This document shows positions 11,812-21,371 of a stretch of DNA of 64,000 nt, one piece after another. Position 1 is the stretch's first letter. The number at the start of each line of letters is the position of its first letter. Where the stretch lies: assembly GCF_021216655.1 (NCBI RefSeq), contig NZ_CP080437.1, positions 1,364,001 to 1,428,000 on the forward strand, read 5' to 3'. The notes beneath the pieces were generated by a model. The model had not been told where the DNA came from. It did no database searches and was given only the letters and a program-made list of their open reading frames with translations. The position numbers and the translations under genes are program-made. The DNA comes from Clavibacter michiganensis. Lineage in GTDB: Bacteria > Actinomycetota > Actinomycetes > Actinomycetales > Microbacteriaceae.

Positions 11812-11883
11812 CGCGCGTCCTTCCCCCGGGAGGGCGAGCAAGCTGGAGACGACGGCGTCCGATGGCGGGCGCGAGGAGGACGC

Positions 11884-13170
11884 ATGACCGACACCATCGA
11901 GCAGGGCACCGCGGGCACCAACTGGGCCGGCAACTACGCGTACCGGGCCCGCGAGGTCCATTCGCCGACGAACGTCGAGGAGCTGCGGGCCATCGTCCGC
12001 GACGCGACGACGATCCGCGTGCTGGGATCCCGCCACTCGTTCAACGACATCGCCGACTCCGACGTGCTGGTCTCGCTCGCCGAGCTGCCGGCCGACCTCG
12101 TGATCGACCGCGACGCCAGCACGGCCACGTTCTCCGCCGGCCTCGCCTACGGCAAGCTCGCCGAGCTCCTCGGCGAGGAGGGCCTCGCGATCCACAACCT
12201 CGCGTCTCTGCCGCACATCTCCGTCGGCGGCGCCATCGCGACGGCGACCCACGGATCCGGCATCGGCAACGGCAACCTCGGAACCGCGGTCGCGGCGCTC
12301 GAGCTGATCACGGCCGACGGCGAGACGGTCACGTACCGCCGCGGGGACGACGACTTCGACGGCGTCGTGGTGGGCCTCGGCGCGCTCGGCGTCGTCACGC
12401 GCGTCACCCTCGACGTCGAGCCCGCCTACCTCGTTCGCCAGCGCGTGTTCGAGGGCCTGTCGTGGGACGCGTTCGACGAGAACCTCGAGGACGTCTTCGG
12501 CGGCGCGTACAGCGTCAGCGTCTTCACGCGCTTCGGCGAGGCCACCGACCAGGTGTGGCTGAAGAGCCGCGTCCAGCTCGACGTGGACGGCCAGCCCGAG
12601 GACGAGGTCGTCGTGGCCGACTACTTCGGGGCGCCCGCCGCCACCGAGGAGCGCCACCCGATCCTCGGCATCGACCCGGTGAACAGCACCTCGCAGCTCG
12701 GCGTCGTGGGCCTCTGGTCCGACCGCCTCTCGCACTTCAAGATGGGCTTCACGCCGAGCGACGGCGAGGAGATCCAGTCGGAGTTCCACGTGCCGCTCGA
12801 CCGGGCCGTCGAGGCCGTGCGGGCGCTCCGTGACATGGGCGACCGGATCCGCCCGATCCTCCTCGTGTGCGAGCTGCGCGCCGTCGCCGAGGACCGCCTC
12901 TGGCTGAGCCCCCAATTCGGGCAGACGACCATCGGCCTGCACTTCACGTGGAAGCGCGACCAGGCGGCCGTCGAGGCCGTGCTCGTCGAGCTCGAGGCGG
13001 TCATCCGGCCCTTCGGCGCGCGCCCGCACTGGGGCAAGGTCTTCACCGCCGAGGCGGCCGACATCGCCCCGCTGTACCCGCGATCCGGCGACTTCCTGGC
13101 CCTCGCCGAGCGCCTCGATCCGACGGGGAAGTTCCGCAACGCGTGGTTCGAGCGCTCGCTCCGCGGCTGA
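11884..13170 (+). CDS. FAD-dependent alditol oxidase (xylitol/sorbitol oxidase type)
   Basis: A 428-aa flavoprotein of the vanillyl-alcohol-oxidase fold. An N-terminal FAD-binding (PP-loop) domain contains VLGSRHSFNDIADSD, whose His (about residue 46) corresponds to the covalent flavin-linking His of Streptomyces alditol oxidase. LPHISVGGAIATATHGSG follows, and the C-terminal cap ends with DPTGKFRNAWFE. These enzymes oxidise the terminal CH2OH of sugar alcohols, producing H2O2. The length matches the family (~420 aa). The gene stands alone between two hairpins. L-gulonolactone oxidase-like activity is the main alternative. Confidence 0.85.
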   Translation: MTDTIEQGTAGTNWAGNYAYRAREVHSPTNVEELRAIVRDATTIRVLGSRHSFNDIADSDVLVSLAELPADLVIDRDASTATFSAGLAYGKLAELLGEEGLAIHNLASLPHISVGGAIATATHGSGIGNGNLGTAVAALELITADGETVTYRRGDDDFDGVVVGLGALGVVTRVTLDVEPAYLVRQRVFEGLSWDAFDENLEDVFGGAYSVSVFTRFGEATDQVWLKSRVQLDVDGQPEDEVVVADYFGAPAATEERHPILGIDPVNSTSQLGVVGLWSDRLSHFKMGFTPSDGEEIQSEFHVPLDRAVEAVRALRDMGDRIRPILLVCELRAVAEDRLWLSPQFGQTTIGLHFTWKRDQAAVEAVLVELEAVIRPFGARPHWGKVFTAEAADIAPLYPRSGDFLALAERLDPTGKFRNAWFERSLRG

Positions 13171-13197
13171 TCCGCATCCGCCCCTGACCGGGACCGC

Positions 13198-13252
13198 ACC
13201 CGAGGATCCGCGACGCGCCGATGACGGCATCAGCGCGCCGCGGATCCCGGGT
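13198..13252 (+). terminator. Long hairpin after the alditol oxidase gene
   Basis: An extended inverted repeat (about 18 pairs, one bulged A and one mismatch) pairs 13198-13218 with 13233-13252. It begins 28 nt after the oxidase stop and separates it from the mycoredoxin gene. Confidence 0.65.
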
Positions 13253-13284
13253 CGGCGGCGGGCACGGCGCGTAGGGTGAGCACC

Positions 13285-13554
13285 ATGGCGCCCGAGACCT
13301 CCTCCTACGTACCTGCCCCCGGGCGGATCACGATGTTCTCCACCACCTGGTGCGGCTACTGCCGCCGTCTGAAGGCCCAGCTCGATCGCGCGGGCATCGG
13401 CTACGACGAGGTGGACATCGAGCAGGTGCCCGGCACCGCGGAGCTCGTGGAGGCCATCAACGGCGGCAACCAGACCGTCCCGACCGTGCTGTTCCCCGAC
13501 GGCTCGTCCGCCACCAACCCGTCGCTCGCCGACGTGACCGCGAAGGTGGCCTGA
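13285..13554 (+). CDS. Mycoredoxin / glutaredoxin-like protein
   Basis: An 89-aa protein from the ATG at 13285 (AGGGTGA just upstream; a GTG 9 nt earlier is possible). It has a glutaredoxin fold with the active site C23-G-Y-C26, then TVPTVLFPDGS with the cis-proline. Mycoredoxins reduce mixed disulfides between mycothiol and protein or metal partners. The gene is followed after 3 nt by the maltokinase gene, so they are co-transcribed, although no functional link is obvious. Confidence 0.9.
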   Translation: MAPETSSYVPAPGRITMFSTTWCGYCRRLKAQLDRAGIGYDEVDIEQVPGTAELVEAINGGNQTVPTVLFPDGSSATNPSLADVTAKVA

Positions 13555-13557
13555 GCC

Positions 13558-15027
13558 ATGCAGCACCACGACCTCAGCGTCATCCCCGACTTCCTCGCCG
13601 CGTGGATGCGCGAGCAGCGCTGGTTCGCCTCGAAGGGCACCGAGCCGCGCCTCGAGCGCATCGGCGGCTGGAGCTTCAGCGACGAGGGCTGGTTCGCCCG
13701 CATCGAGACGCACCTGATCATCGACCACGGCAGCGCCAAGCCCGTGCTGTACCAGGTGCCCCTCACCTACCGGCAGGCGCCGCTGGAGGAGCTGAAGCCC
13801 TTCCACATCGGCACCACCGTCGAGGACGACGGCGTCGAGCTGCACGTCTACGACGGCCCCCACGACCCCGCGTACGCGTGGGCGCTCATCCGCACGATCC
13901 TCGACGACCGCGACGCCGACGCCGACGAGACGTCGCTCGGCGCGACCGCGCGCGGGCAGCGGCAGCCGGGCGTGGAGATCGCGACCGTCGTCGGATCCCA
14001 CGTGCTCTCGGGCGAGCAGTCGAACACGTCGATCATCTACGACATGGTCTCGGCCGACGGCCACGCCGTGAACCCGATGATCGTCAAGGTGTTCCGCGCG
14101 CTGCACCACGGCGAGAACCCTGACGTCGTGCTCCAGTCCGCCATCGCGGGCGCCGGATCCCGTCTCGTGCCGCAGACCATGGGCAGCGTGCTCGCCGAGT
14201 GGAGCGACTCCGGCCGCGAGGAGGGGCGCGCCATCGGGCACGTCGCCTTCGCGCAGGAGTTCCTGCCCGGCGTGACCGACGCCTGGCGCGTCGCGCTCCG
14301 CGCCGCCGAGGCCGATGCCGACTTCCAGGCCGAGGCACGCGCGCTCGGCGAGGCGACCGCAGACGTCCACGCCACGCTCGCCGCCGCGCTCCCCACCGTC
14401 GAGGCCACGCCCGACGTGATCGAGGGGATCATGGTCAGCTTCCGCCGCCGCCACGCGACGGCCGAGCGCGAGGTCCCCGAGATCGCCGCCTTCCACGACG
14501 CCATCGCGAGCGTGTACGACGCCGCCGAGAAGGGCGAGTGGCCGAAGCTGCAGCGCATCCACGGCGACTACCACCTCGGCCAGGTGCTCTCGGTGCCGAA
14601 CCGCGGCTGGGTCCTCCTCGACTTCGAGGGCGAGCCGCTGCGGCCGATGCACGAGCGCTCGCTCCCCGACGTCACGCTGCGCGACGTCGCGGGCATGCTC
14701 CGCTCGTTCGACTACGTCGCCGGCTCCTACGCGCTCGCGCACCCCGGCAAGTCGGCCGCCGCGTGGGCGTCCGCGGCCCGCCGCGCGTTCGTCGACGGCT
14801 ACATCGCCCGCTCGGGCACCGACCTCCGCGCCAACCGGGCCCTGCTCGACGCGTTCGAGATCGACAAGGCCGTCTACGAGGCGATCTACGAGGTCCGCAA
14901 CCGGCCCGGCTGGCTGTCGATCCCGCTGCAGGCCGTCGCGCGCCTCGCCACCCGCTCGAGCACGCTCGGCGCGGTGACGACGCCGGGCGCGACCGGGCCG
15001 CGCGAGGCCGGGCCGATCACCTCCTGA
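13558..15027 (+). CDS. mak: Maltokinase (trehalose-to-glycogen pathway)
   Basis: A 489-aa kinase-like protein. The N-cap with EQRWFASKG is diagnostic of maltokinases. The catalytic loop HGDYHLGQVL (H335, D337) and the metal-binding segment LLDFEGEPLRP follow. The enzyme phosphorylates maltose to maltose-1-phosphate, the donor for GlgE in alpha-glucan synthesis. In many actinobacteria it is fused or adjacent to trehalose synthase; here treS and glgE are not in the window. It is co-oriented with the mycoredoxin gene, separated by 3 nt. Confidence 0.92.
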   Translation: MQHHDLSVIPDFLAAWMREQRWFASKGTEPRLERIGGWSFSDEGWFARIETHLIIDHGSAKPVLYQVPLTYRQAPLEELKPFHIGTTVEDDGVELHVYDGPHDPAYAWALIRTILDDRDADADETSLGATARGQRQPGVEIATVVGSHVLSGEQSNTSIIYDMVSADGHAVNPMIVKVFRALHHGENPDVVLQSAIAGAGSRLVPQTMGSVLAEWSDSGREEGRAIGHVAFAQEFLPGVTDAWRVALRAAEADADFQAEARALGEATADVHATLAAALPTVEATPDVIEGIMVSFRRRHATAEREVPEIAAFHDAIASVYDAAEKGEWPKLQRIHGDYHLGQVLSVPNRGWVLLDFEGEPLRPMHERSLPDVTLRDVAGMLRSFDYVAGSYALAHPGKSAAAWASAARRAFVDGYIARSGTDLRANRALLDAFEIDKAVYEAIYEVRNRPGWLSIPLQAVARLATRSSTLGAVTTPGATGPREAGPITS

Positions 15028-15132
15028 TCCTCCGGGACGCAGGGCGCGTGCTGCGCAGGGTCTGTGCACTTCTCCGACGCCAACACCGAAATGCCTTTTA
15101 TCTTTCACCCGCGGCAATGAGGCTGCAGTGAA

Positions 15133-15151
15133 CGGCGATCCGTGATCGCCG
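15133..15151 (+). promoter_or_regulatory. 5' leader hairpin next to the ribosome site of the broken peptide gene
   Basis: CGGCGATC (15133-15140) and GATCGCCG (15144-15151) form an 8-bp stem with a 3-nt loop. It abuts the purine-rich ribosome site (15151-15159). An unusually AT-rich patch (about 15090-15110, with TTTTATCTTT) lies upstream and may be the promoter. Confidence 0.35.
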
Positions 15152-15164
15152 AGAAGAGGTAGTC

Positions 15165-15536
15165 ATACGTGCAAGACGCGTCATCCTGAGCATCAGCGCC
15201 GTCGGCCTGCTCACGCTCGGCCTTGCGGCCCCCGCATAGGCCGAGGCCCTCTACCAGTGGGGAGAGCAGCCGACCACCTACTGCTCGTCGTCCGTGGGTT
15301 GCTACATGGATCACGGCCGCCCTGTGCACACCACCTACGGCCCTCGCCTGACGTTGCACGAGCAGGCCCTTCAACGGCGCTGCTACCTGCGGCTCGCGGG
15401 AACCGGATTCGCCGGTGCCGGCGGCGTGATGACGGGGAACTGGCTCGCTGTCCTCGGGTCGGCGTTCAACGGAGGAGAAGCACTCGAGGGGGTGTGCAGT
15501 GATTTCTGGAACGCGACGTCGAGATTCAGGCACTGA
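15165..15536 (+). pseudogene. Decayed gene for a small secreted cysteine-containing peptide
   Basis: The frame encodes a signal-peptide-like start (RARRVILSISAVGLLTLGLAAPA) and then a mature part of about 100 residues (EALYQWGEQPTTYC, SSSVGCYMDHG, RRCYLRLAG, TGNWLAVLGSAF, GVCSDFW) with four Cys. Two lesions are visible. The codon after the ribosome site GAGAAGAGG is ATA where ATG is expected (15165), and a TAG (15237) interrupts exactly at the APA cleavage site. The downstream part keeps an open frame with a possible GTG at 15294, which would give a leaderless 80-aa product. I read it as a recently inactivated secreted peptide or bacteriocin-like gene. The family is unknown. Confidence 0.55.
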
Positions 15537-15549
15537 GGGGAAGGGGCAG

Positions 15550-15723
15550 ATGTTCGGACAGATCCTCCTCGCCCTCGTGGGCATCGGATTGATCTTCTTG
15601 TCGATCCCGTACGGAGCGACTGATGGGGCAGGCAGCTGGTGGGGTGTGCTCGGTGGCGCGCTCATCGTCGTGGGTGCCGTGGTCGTCGCAATCCGACGGC
15701 GACGTCCACGACCGGAGGACTGA
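15550..15723 (+). CDS. 57-aa two-helix membrane protein, possible immunity protein
   Basis: The ATG at 15550 follows AGGGGAAGGGG. The protein has two hydrophobic segments (GQILLALVGIGLIFLSIPYG and GVLGGALIVVGAVVVAI) and a basic tail (RRRRPRPED). It starts 13 nt after the end of the broken secreted-peptide frame and is followed by a perfect hairpin, so the two make one small transcription unit. Small two-helix proteins are typical immunity partners of bacteriocins. That role is inferred from context only. Confidence 0.6.
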   Translation: MFGQILLALVGIGLIFLSIPYGATDGAGSWWGVLGGALIVVGAVVVAIRRRRPRPED

Positions 15724-15762
15724 AGCGCGCACGAGCCTCGGACGGCAGCAGAGGGCAGGACA

Positions 15763-15808
15763 GGGGGCATGCGCACCTTCGGAACGCATCGAAGGTGCGC
15801 ATGCCCCC
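15763..15808 (+). terminator. Perfect 19-bp hairpin
   Basis: Positions 15763-15781 and 15790-15808 are exact inverted complements, with an 8-nt loop. The hairpin lies 40 nt after the 57-aa membrane protein and 17 nt before the oligopeptidase start. It is most likely a terminator of the small unit and insulates the downstream gene. Its length is unusual for this window. Confidence 0.7.
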
Positions 15809-15825
15809 GTCGGTAGGCTGGCGGG

Positions 15826-17991
15826 ATGACCGACCCCGCCGTCCCGGCCGTCTCCTCCCCCGCATCCGACTCCCCCTGCACACCTCCCGTCGCGGAGCAG
15901 CGGCCCCTCGAGCGCACGTTCCACGGCGACACGTTCGTGGACCGCTACGAGTGGCTGCGCGACAAGGACGACGCGCGGGTCATCGCGCACCTCGAGGCCG
16001 AGAACGCGTACACGGAGGGTCAGACGGCCCACCTGGAGCCGCTGCGCGAGCGGATCTTCACGGAGATCAAGGACCGCACGCAGGAGACCGACCTCTCGGT
16101 GCCCGTCCGCGAGGGCGACTGGTGGTACTACGCCCGCACGGTCGAAGGGTCGCAGTACGCGATCCGCTGCCGCCGTCCCGTGGCCGGCCCCGACGACTGG
16201 ACGCCGCCCGCCATCGAGCCCGCGGCCGACGGCGCGGCGATCGAGGGCGAGCAGATCCTGCTCGACTCCAACGCCGAGGCCGACGGCCACGCGTTCTTCT
16301 CGCTCGGCGCGTTCGAGGTCAGCCCCGACGGATCGCTCCTCGCGTACTCCACCGACACCGAGGGCGACGAGCGGTTCACTCTCAAGATCCGCGACCTCGC
16401 GACGGGCGAGGACCTCGCCGACGAGATCCCCGGCACCAGCCACGGCGCCACGTTCTCGGCGCACGGCGACCACCTCTTCTACGTCACGGTCGACGACGCC
16501 TGGCGCCCCGACACCGTGTGGCGCCACCGCGTCGGCAGCCCGGCGTCGCAGGACGTCAAGGTGTTCACCGAGCCCGACGAGAGCTACTTCGTCGGCTTCG
16601 GCATGACGCGCAGCCGCCAGTACCTCACCATCTACGTCGGCTCGAAGATCACGACCGAGGTGCTGCTGCTCGACGCCGGGGATCCCACGGGCACGTTCCG
16701 GTCGGTGTGGCCGCGCCGGCACGGCGTCGAGTACGACGTCGACCACGCGGTCATCGACGGCAGCGACCGGCTCCTCATCCTGCACAACGACGGCGCCACG
16801 AACTTCGAGCTGATCGACGTGCCGGCCGACGACCCGACCTCCACGACCGACCGCCAGGTCGTCATCCCCCACGACGACGAGGTGCGCCTCGAGGACGCCA
16901 GCGCGTTCGCCGACCACCTCGTGATCTCCTACCGCCGCGAGGGCCTCACCCGCGTCGGCGTGATCCCCTTCGACCGCGTGCTCGACGGCGAGCAGCTGCA
17001 CGAGATCGCGTTCGACGAGCCGATCTACACGGTCGGCGCCGCCGGCAACCCCGAGTTCGCGCAGCCCACCGTCCGCCTCGGCTACACGAGCCTCGCGACC
17101 CCGGCCACGACCTACGACTACGTGCTCGCGACGCGCGAGCTCCGCCTCCTCAAGCAGCAGCCCGTGCGCGGCGGCTACGACCCCGACGACTACGTGCAGA
17201 CCCGCGAGTGGGCCACCGCGGAGGACGGCACGGAGATCCCGCTGTCCGTGGTCTACAAGCGCGGCCTCGTGCACCCGGGCACGCCCGCGCCGCTGCTGCT
17301 GTACGGCTACGGCTCGTACGAGGCGAGCATCGACCCGTCGTTCTCCATCGCCAGGCTGTCGCTGCTCGACCGGGGTATGGCCTTCGTCATCGCGCACGTG
17401 CGCGGCGGCGGCGAGATGGGCCGGCGCTGGTACGACGAGGGCAAGACGCTCACGAAGAGGAACACCTTCACCGACTTCGTCGCGGCCGCCGACCACCTCA
17501 TCGCGCGGGGGTGGACGAGCCCGGAGAAGCTCGTCGCCGAGGGCCGCAGCGCCGGCGGGCTGCTGATGGGCGCGGTCGCGAACATCGCGCCGGACCGCTT
17601 CGCCGGGATCCTCGCGGGCGTGCCCTTCGTGGACGCGCTCACGAGCATCCTCGACCCGTCGCTGCCGCTCACCGTGATCGAGTGGGACGAGTGGGGCGAC
17701 CCGCTGCACGACCCCGAGGTGTACGCGTACATGAAGTCGTACACGCCGTACGAGAACGTGCGCGAGGGCGTGCAGTACCCGCGGATCCTCGCGGTCACGA
17801 GCCTCAACGACACGCGCGTGCTCTACGTCGAGCCCGCCAAGTGGACGGCCCGCCTCCGCGAGGTCGGCGCGCCCGTGCTGCTGCGCACCGAGATGCAGGC
17901 CGGCCACGGCGGCAAGTCGGGCCGCTACGACGCATGGCGCGAGCGCGCCTCCGACTACGCGTGGGTGCTCGACGTGGCGGGGCTCGCCTAG
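15826..17991 (+). CDS. ptrB: Oligopeptidase B, S9 serine peptidase
   Basis: A 721-aa protein of typical oligopeptidase B length. The N-terminal beta-propeller (about 80-430) starts after the conserved FHGDTFVDRYEWLRDKDD. The C-terminal alpha/beta-hydrolase domain carries the triad S575 (EGRSAGGLLMG), D662 (SLNDTRV) and H694 (AGHGGKSGR). Such enzymes cleave short peptides after Arg or Lys in the cytoplasm; no signal peptide is seen. It stands alone between a hairpin and the TPP riboswitch. Confidence 0.94.
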   Translation: MTDPAVPAVSSPASDSPCTPPVAEQRPLERTFHGDTFVDRYEWLRDKDDARVIAHLEAENAYTEGQTAHLEPLRERIFTEIKDRTQETDLSVPVREGDWWYYARTVEGSQYAIRCRRPVAGPDDWTPPAIEPAADGAAIEGEQILLDSNAEADGHAFFSLGAFEVSPDGSLLAYSTDTEGDERFTLKIRDLATGEDLADEIPGTSHGATFSAHGDHLFYVTVDDAWRPDTVWRHRVGSPASQDVKVFTEPDESYFVGFGMTRSRQYLTIYVGSKITTEVLLLDAGDPTGTFRSVWPRRHGVEYDVDHAVIDGSDRLLILHNDGATNFELIDVPADDPTSTTDRQVVIPHDDEVRLEDASAFADHLVISYRREGLTRVGVIPFDRVLDGEQLHEIAFDEPIYTVGAAGNPEFAQPTVRLGYTSLATPATTYDYVLATRELRLLKQQPVRGGYDPDDYVQTREWATAEDGTEIPLSVVYKRGLVHPGTPAPLLLYGYGSYEASIDPSFSIARLSLLDRGMAFVIAHVRGGGEMGRRWYDEGKTLTKRNTFTDFVAAADHLIARGWTSPEKLVAEGRSAGGLLMGAVANIAPDRFAGILAGVPFVDALTSILDPSLPLTVIEWDEWGDPLHDPEVYAYMKSYTPYENVREGVQYPRILAVTSLNDTRVLYVEPAKWTARLREVGAPVLLRTEMQAGHGGKSGRYDAWRERASDYAWVLDVAGLA

Positions 17992-18060
17992 CTCGCCGTC
18001 GCGGCACCGCCGCCGGATGTCCTGGCAGGTGCGACGCGTCTCCCCCTAGGGTGGATCCCT

Positions 18061-18134
18061 GACACGGGGTGCCCACGAGGGCTGAGATGAGACCCGTCGC
18101 ACCTGATCCGGTTCGCACCGGCGGAGGGATGTCA
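18061..18134 (+). promoter_or_regulatory. TPP riboswitch
   Basis: The thi-box signature is complete: ACGGGGTGCCC, GGGCTGAGATGAGACCC, CGCACCTGATCCGGTT and GCACCGGCGGAGGGA. The CTGAGA and ACCTGATC elements of the TPP-binding arms are in place. It ends at the purine-rich ribosome site GGAGGGA, 6-12 nt before the thiM ATG. This suggests that bound thiamine pyrophosphate hides the ribosome site and blocks translation of thiM and the coupled fusion gene. Confidence 0.96.
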
Positions 18135-18136
18135 TC

Positions 18137-18964
18137 ATGAGCGCCGCGCGCCCATCGGCCCACGAGACCACGGGGACGGGGACCGCCTCGGCGGATCTCC
18201 TCCTCCTGCTGCGGGAGCGCCAGCCGCTCGTGCAGTGCATCACGAACGCGGTCGTCACCGGCTTCACCGCGAACGTCCTGCTGGCGCTGGGCGCCGCGCC
18301 CGCGATGACGGACGTGCCGACCGAGGCGGGGCCGTTCGCGCGGATCGCGTCGGGCCTGCTCGTCAACCTCGGCACGCCGCACGCGGAGCAGCGGGAGGCC
18401 GCGGTCGAGGCCGCGCACGCGGCGCGCGAGGCGGGGACGCCGTGGGTGCTGGATCCCGTCGCCGTCGGAGCGCTGCCCGTGCGGACGCGGCTCGCGCACG
18501 AGCTCGTGGCGCTGTCGCCGACGGTCGTGCGCGGCAACGCGTCGGAGGTCATCGCGCTCGCGACGGGCGGCGCGGGCGGTCGCGGGGTCGACGCGACCGA
18601 CGAGGTGGAAGCCGCGCTCGACGCCGCGACGCTGCTCGCGCGCACCTTCGGCACGGTCGTCGCGATCTCGGGGCCGGTCGACCACATCACGGACGGCCAC
18701 CGGGTCGTCCGGGTGCACACGGGCGACGCGCTGCTCACGAAGGTGACGGGCGGCGGCTGCGCGCTCGGCGCGGTGATGGCGGCGTTCGCGTCGCTGGATC
18801 CGGATCCGCTGCGGGCCGCCGTCGCCGCGACGAGCGTCTACACGATCGCGGCGGAGATCGCCGCGGAGGGGGCGAGCGGGCCGGGATCCTTCGCGGTCGG
18901 GTTGCTCGACGCGCTCGACGCCGTCACGCCCGAGCTCGTCGCCCAGCGCGAGCGCCTCGCGTGA
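18137..18964 (+). CDS. thiM: Hydroxyethylthiazole kinase
   Basis: A 275-aa ribokinase-like enzyme that phosphorylates 4-methyl-5-(2-hydroxyethyl)thiazole in thiamine salvage. Family features are visible: [28 protein letters not shown] near residues 35-60, [18 protein letters not shown], and the catalytic anion-hole region [14 protein letters not shown] with its Cys. It lies directly behind the TPP riboswitch. Its TGA overlaps the GTG of the ThiE-ThiD-TenA gene. Confidence 0.97.
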
Positions 18965-21192
18965 GCGCGCTCGACCTCTCCGTCTACCTCGTCACCGACC
19001 CCGCCCTGTGCGGCGCGCGCGGCGTGCCCGCCGTCGTCGCCGCGGCGGTGGCGGGCGGGGCGACGGCGGTCCAGATCCGGGACAAGCACGCGAGCGCGGC
19101 CGAGCTGCTGGCGACGGTGGTCGCGGCCGCGGAGGCCATCGACGCCCACGCGGCCGCGCATCCATCCGCGCGGCGCCCGCTGCTGCTCGTCGACGACCGC
19201 GTCGACGTCGTGCTCGCGGCCCTCGCCCGCGGCGTGCGGGTGGACGGCGTGCATGTGGGCCAGTCGGACGTGCCCGCCGACCTCGTGCGCCGGATGCTCG
19301 ACGCCGCGAGCCCGGATCGCCGCCTCGTGGTGGGCCTCACCGCGAACACGCCGGCCCATGTGGAGGCGGTGCGCGCGCTGCCGGCCGGCACGGTCGACTA
19401 CCTCGGCGTCGGCGTGATCCGCCCCACGAGCACCAAGCCCGACCACCCGGCACCGCTCGGGCACGACGGGTTCGGGATCATCGCGGGGCTCTCCCCCGTC
19501 CCGTGCGTGGCGATCGGCGGGGTCGACGTGCGCGACGTCGCGGCGATCGCGGCGGCGGGCGGCGCGGGGACGGCCGTCGTGTCGGCGATCTGCGCGGCGG
19601 AGGACCCGGGCGCGGCGGCGCGCGAGCTCGCGGAGGCGTGGGCGCGGGTGCGCGCTGCGGCCGGCGATGCGACGGCAGCCGAGGACGACGCGTCCGCTCG
19701 CGCGCTCCGCCCGGTCCCCCGCGTCCTCAGCATCGCGGGCACGGATCCCACGGGCGGCGCCGGGATCCAGGCCGACCTCAAGTCCATCGCCGCGAACGGC
19801 GGGTACGGCATGGCCGTCGTCACGGCGCTCGTCGCGCAGAACACGACGGGCGTGCGGGAGATCCACGTGCCGCCCGTCGCGTTCCTCCGCGCGCAGCTCG
19901 ACGCGGTGTCCGACGACGTGGCGATCGACGCGGTGAAGATCGGCATGCTCGGATCCGCCGCCGTGGTCGACGAGGTCGCCGACTGGCTGCGTGCGGTGCG
20001 CCCGCCGGTCGTGGTGCTGGATCCGGTGATGGTCGCGCAGTCCGGCGACGCCCTGCTCGACGCGGACGCGACCGAGGCGCTCCGCCGCCTGCTGCCGCTC
20101 GCCGACGTCGTCACGCCGAACCTGCCCGAGCTCGCCGCGCTCCTCGGCGAGCGCGAGGCCGACGGGTGGGACGAGGCGCTCGCGCAGGGGCGGACGCTCG
20201 CCGTGCGGCACGGCGTCCGCGTGGTCGTCAAGGGCGGGCACCTGCGCGTCGACGACTGCCCGGACGCGCTCGTCACCCCCGGCGCGGCCGGTGCGGAGGC
20301 CGCGGTCCACGTCGTCGACGGCCCGCGCATCACGACGACCAGCACGCACGGCACCGGTTGCTCCCTCTCCAGCGCGCTCGCGACCCTGCACCCGCGCCGT
20401 GGCGACTGGCTCTCCGCGCTGACGGAGGCGAAGGCCTGGCTCACCGGATCGCTCGCGCACGCCGAGGACCTCGAGGTCGGATCCGGTGCCGGCCCGCTCG
20501 ACCACCTGCGCGCGCTGTGGGACGCCGCGGGCACCCACGCCGAGCCGATCTCCGCGGAGATGTGGGCCGGATCCGCCGACCTCCGCCGCGAGATCGACGA
20601 CCTCCCCTTCGTCCGCCGCCTCGGCGACGGCACGCTCCCGGAGGCGTGGTTCTCGCACTACCTCGCGCAGGACGCGATCTACCTCCGGGCCTACTCGCGC
20701 GTGCTCGCGCGTGCGAGCCAGCTCGCGCCGACGCCCGACGCACAGGTGGTGTGGGCGCGGTCCGCGGCGGACGCGATCGCCGCCGAGTCGGCGCTGCACG
20801 AGGAGTGGCTGTCCCGGCATCCCGCGCCCGCGGTCGCAGGGCCGGTCACGCGCGCCTACGTCGACCACCTGCTCGCGCACGCCGCGACGAGCGACTACGC
20901 GGTGCTCGTCGCGGCGCTGCTGCCCTGCTTCACCATCTACGCGGACGTGGGCACCAGGCTCCGGGCGGCGGGATCCGCGGCGGCCTCCGCGGGCGAGGCC
21001 CACCCGTACGCGGCGTGGCTGGCGACGTACGCGGATCCGGGGTTCGCGGCGGCCACGCGGCGCGCGTGCGAGCTGGTCGACGAGGCCGCGGTGATCGCGG
21101 GTCCGAGCCGGCGGACCGCGATGCTCGAGGCGTCGCTCCTGTCGTCCGCGTACGAGCGCGACTTCTTCCGTGCCCCGGAGGCGCTCGGCTGA
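18961..21192 (+). CDS. Trifunctional ThiE-ThiD-TenA fusion for thiamine synthesis and salvage
   Basis: A 743-aa protein, GTG start overlapping the thiM stop. Residues 1-~228 are thiamine-phosphate synthase ([53 protein letters not shown]). An Ala-rich linker (~230-250) follows. Residues ~252-520 are HMP/HMP-P kinase ThiD ([30 protein letters not shown], and [14 protein letters not shown] with C467). Residues ~525-743 are TenA (thiaminase II / aminopyrimidine salvage) with C656 in ALLPCFTIY and E723 near the end. One chain could thus deaminate salvaged pyrimidine, phosphorylate it and couple it with the thiazole phosphate made by ThiM. All catalytic motifs look intact. Confidence 0.95.
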
Positions 21193-21371
21193 CCCGCTCG
21201 GCTGACCCGGGGCGGCGGACGCGGGACACGGATCCCACCCGCGCCTGGGGACGCCCCGGCCCCCTCCCAGTCGCACCCGCGGGAGGATGCCCGTGCCCCG
21301 ACGCGACCACCGCGCCGGGGCTCCCCGCTCCACGACCCGGGCACCCGCGTGCCCGACAGAGAGGACACCGC

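Noticed and set aside
21193..21371. A second riboswitch before the cupin gene
   Set aside because: No thi-box or other known aptamer signature is visible; the stretch is plain G+C-rich sequence.
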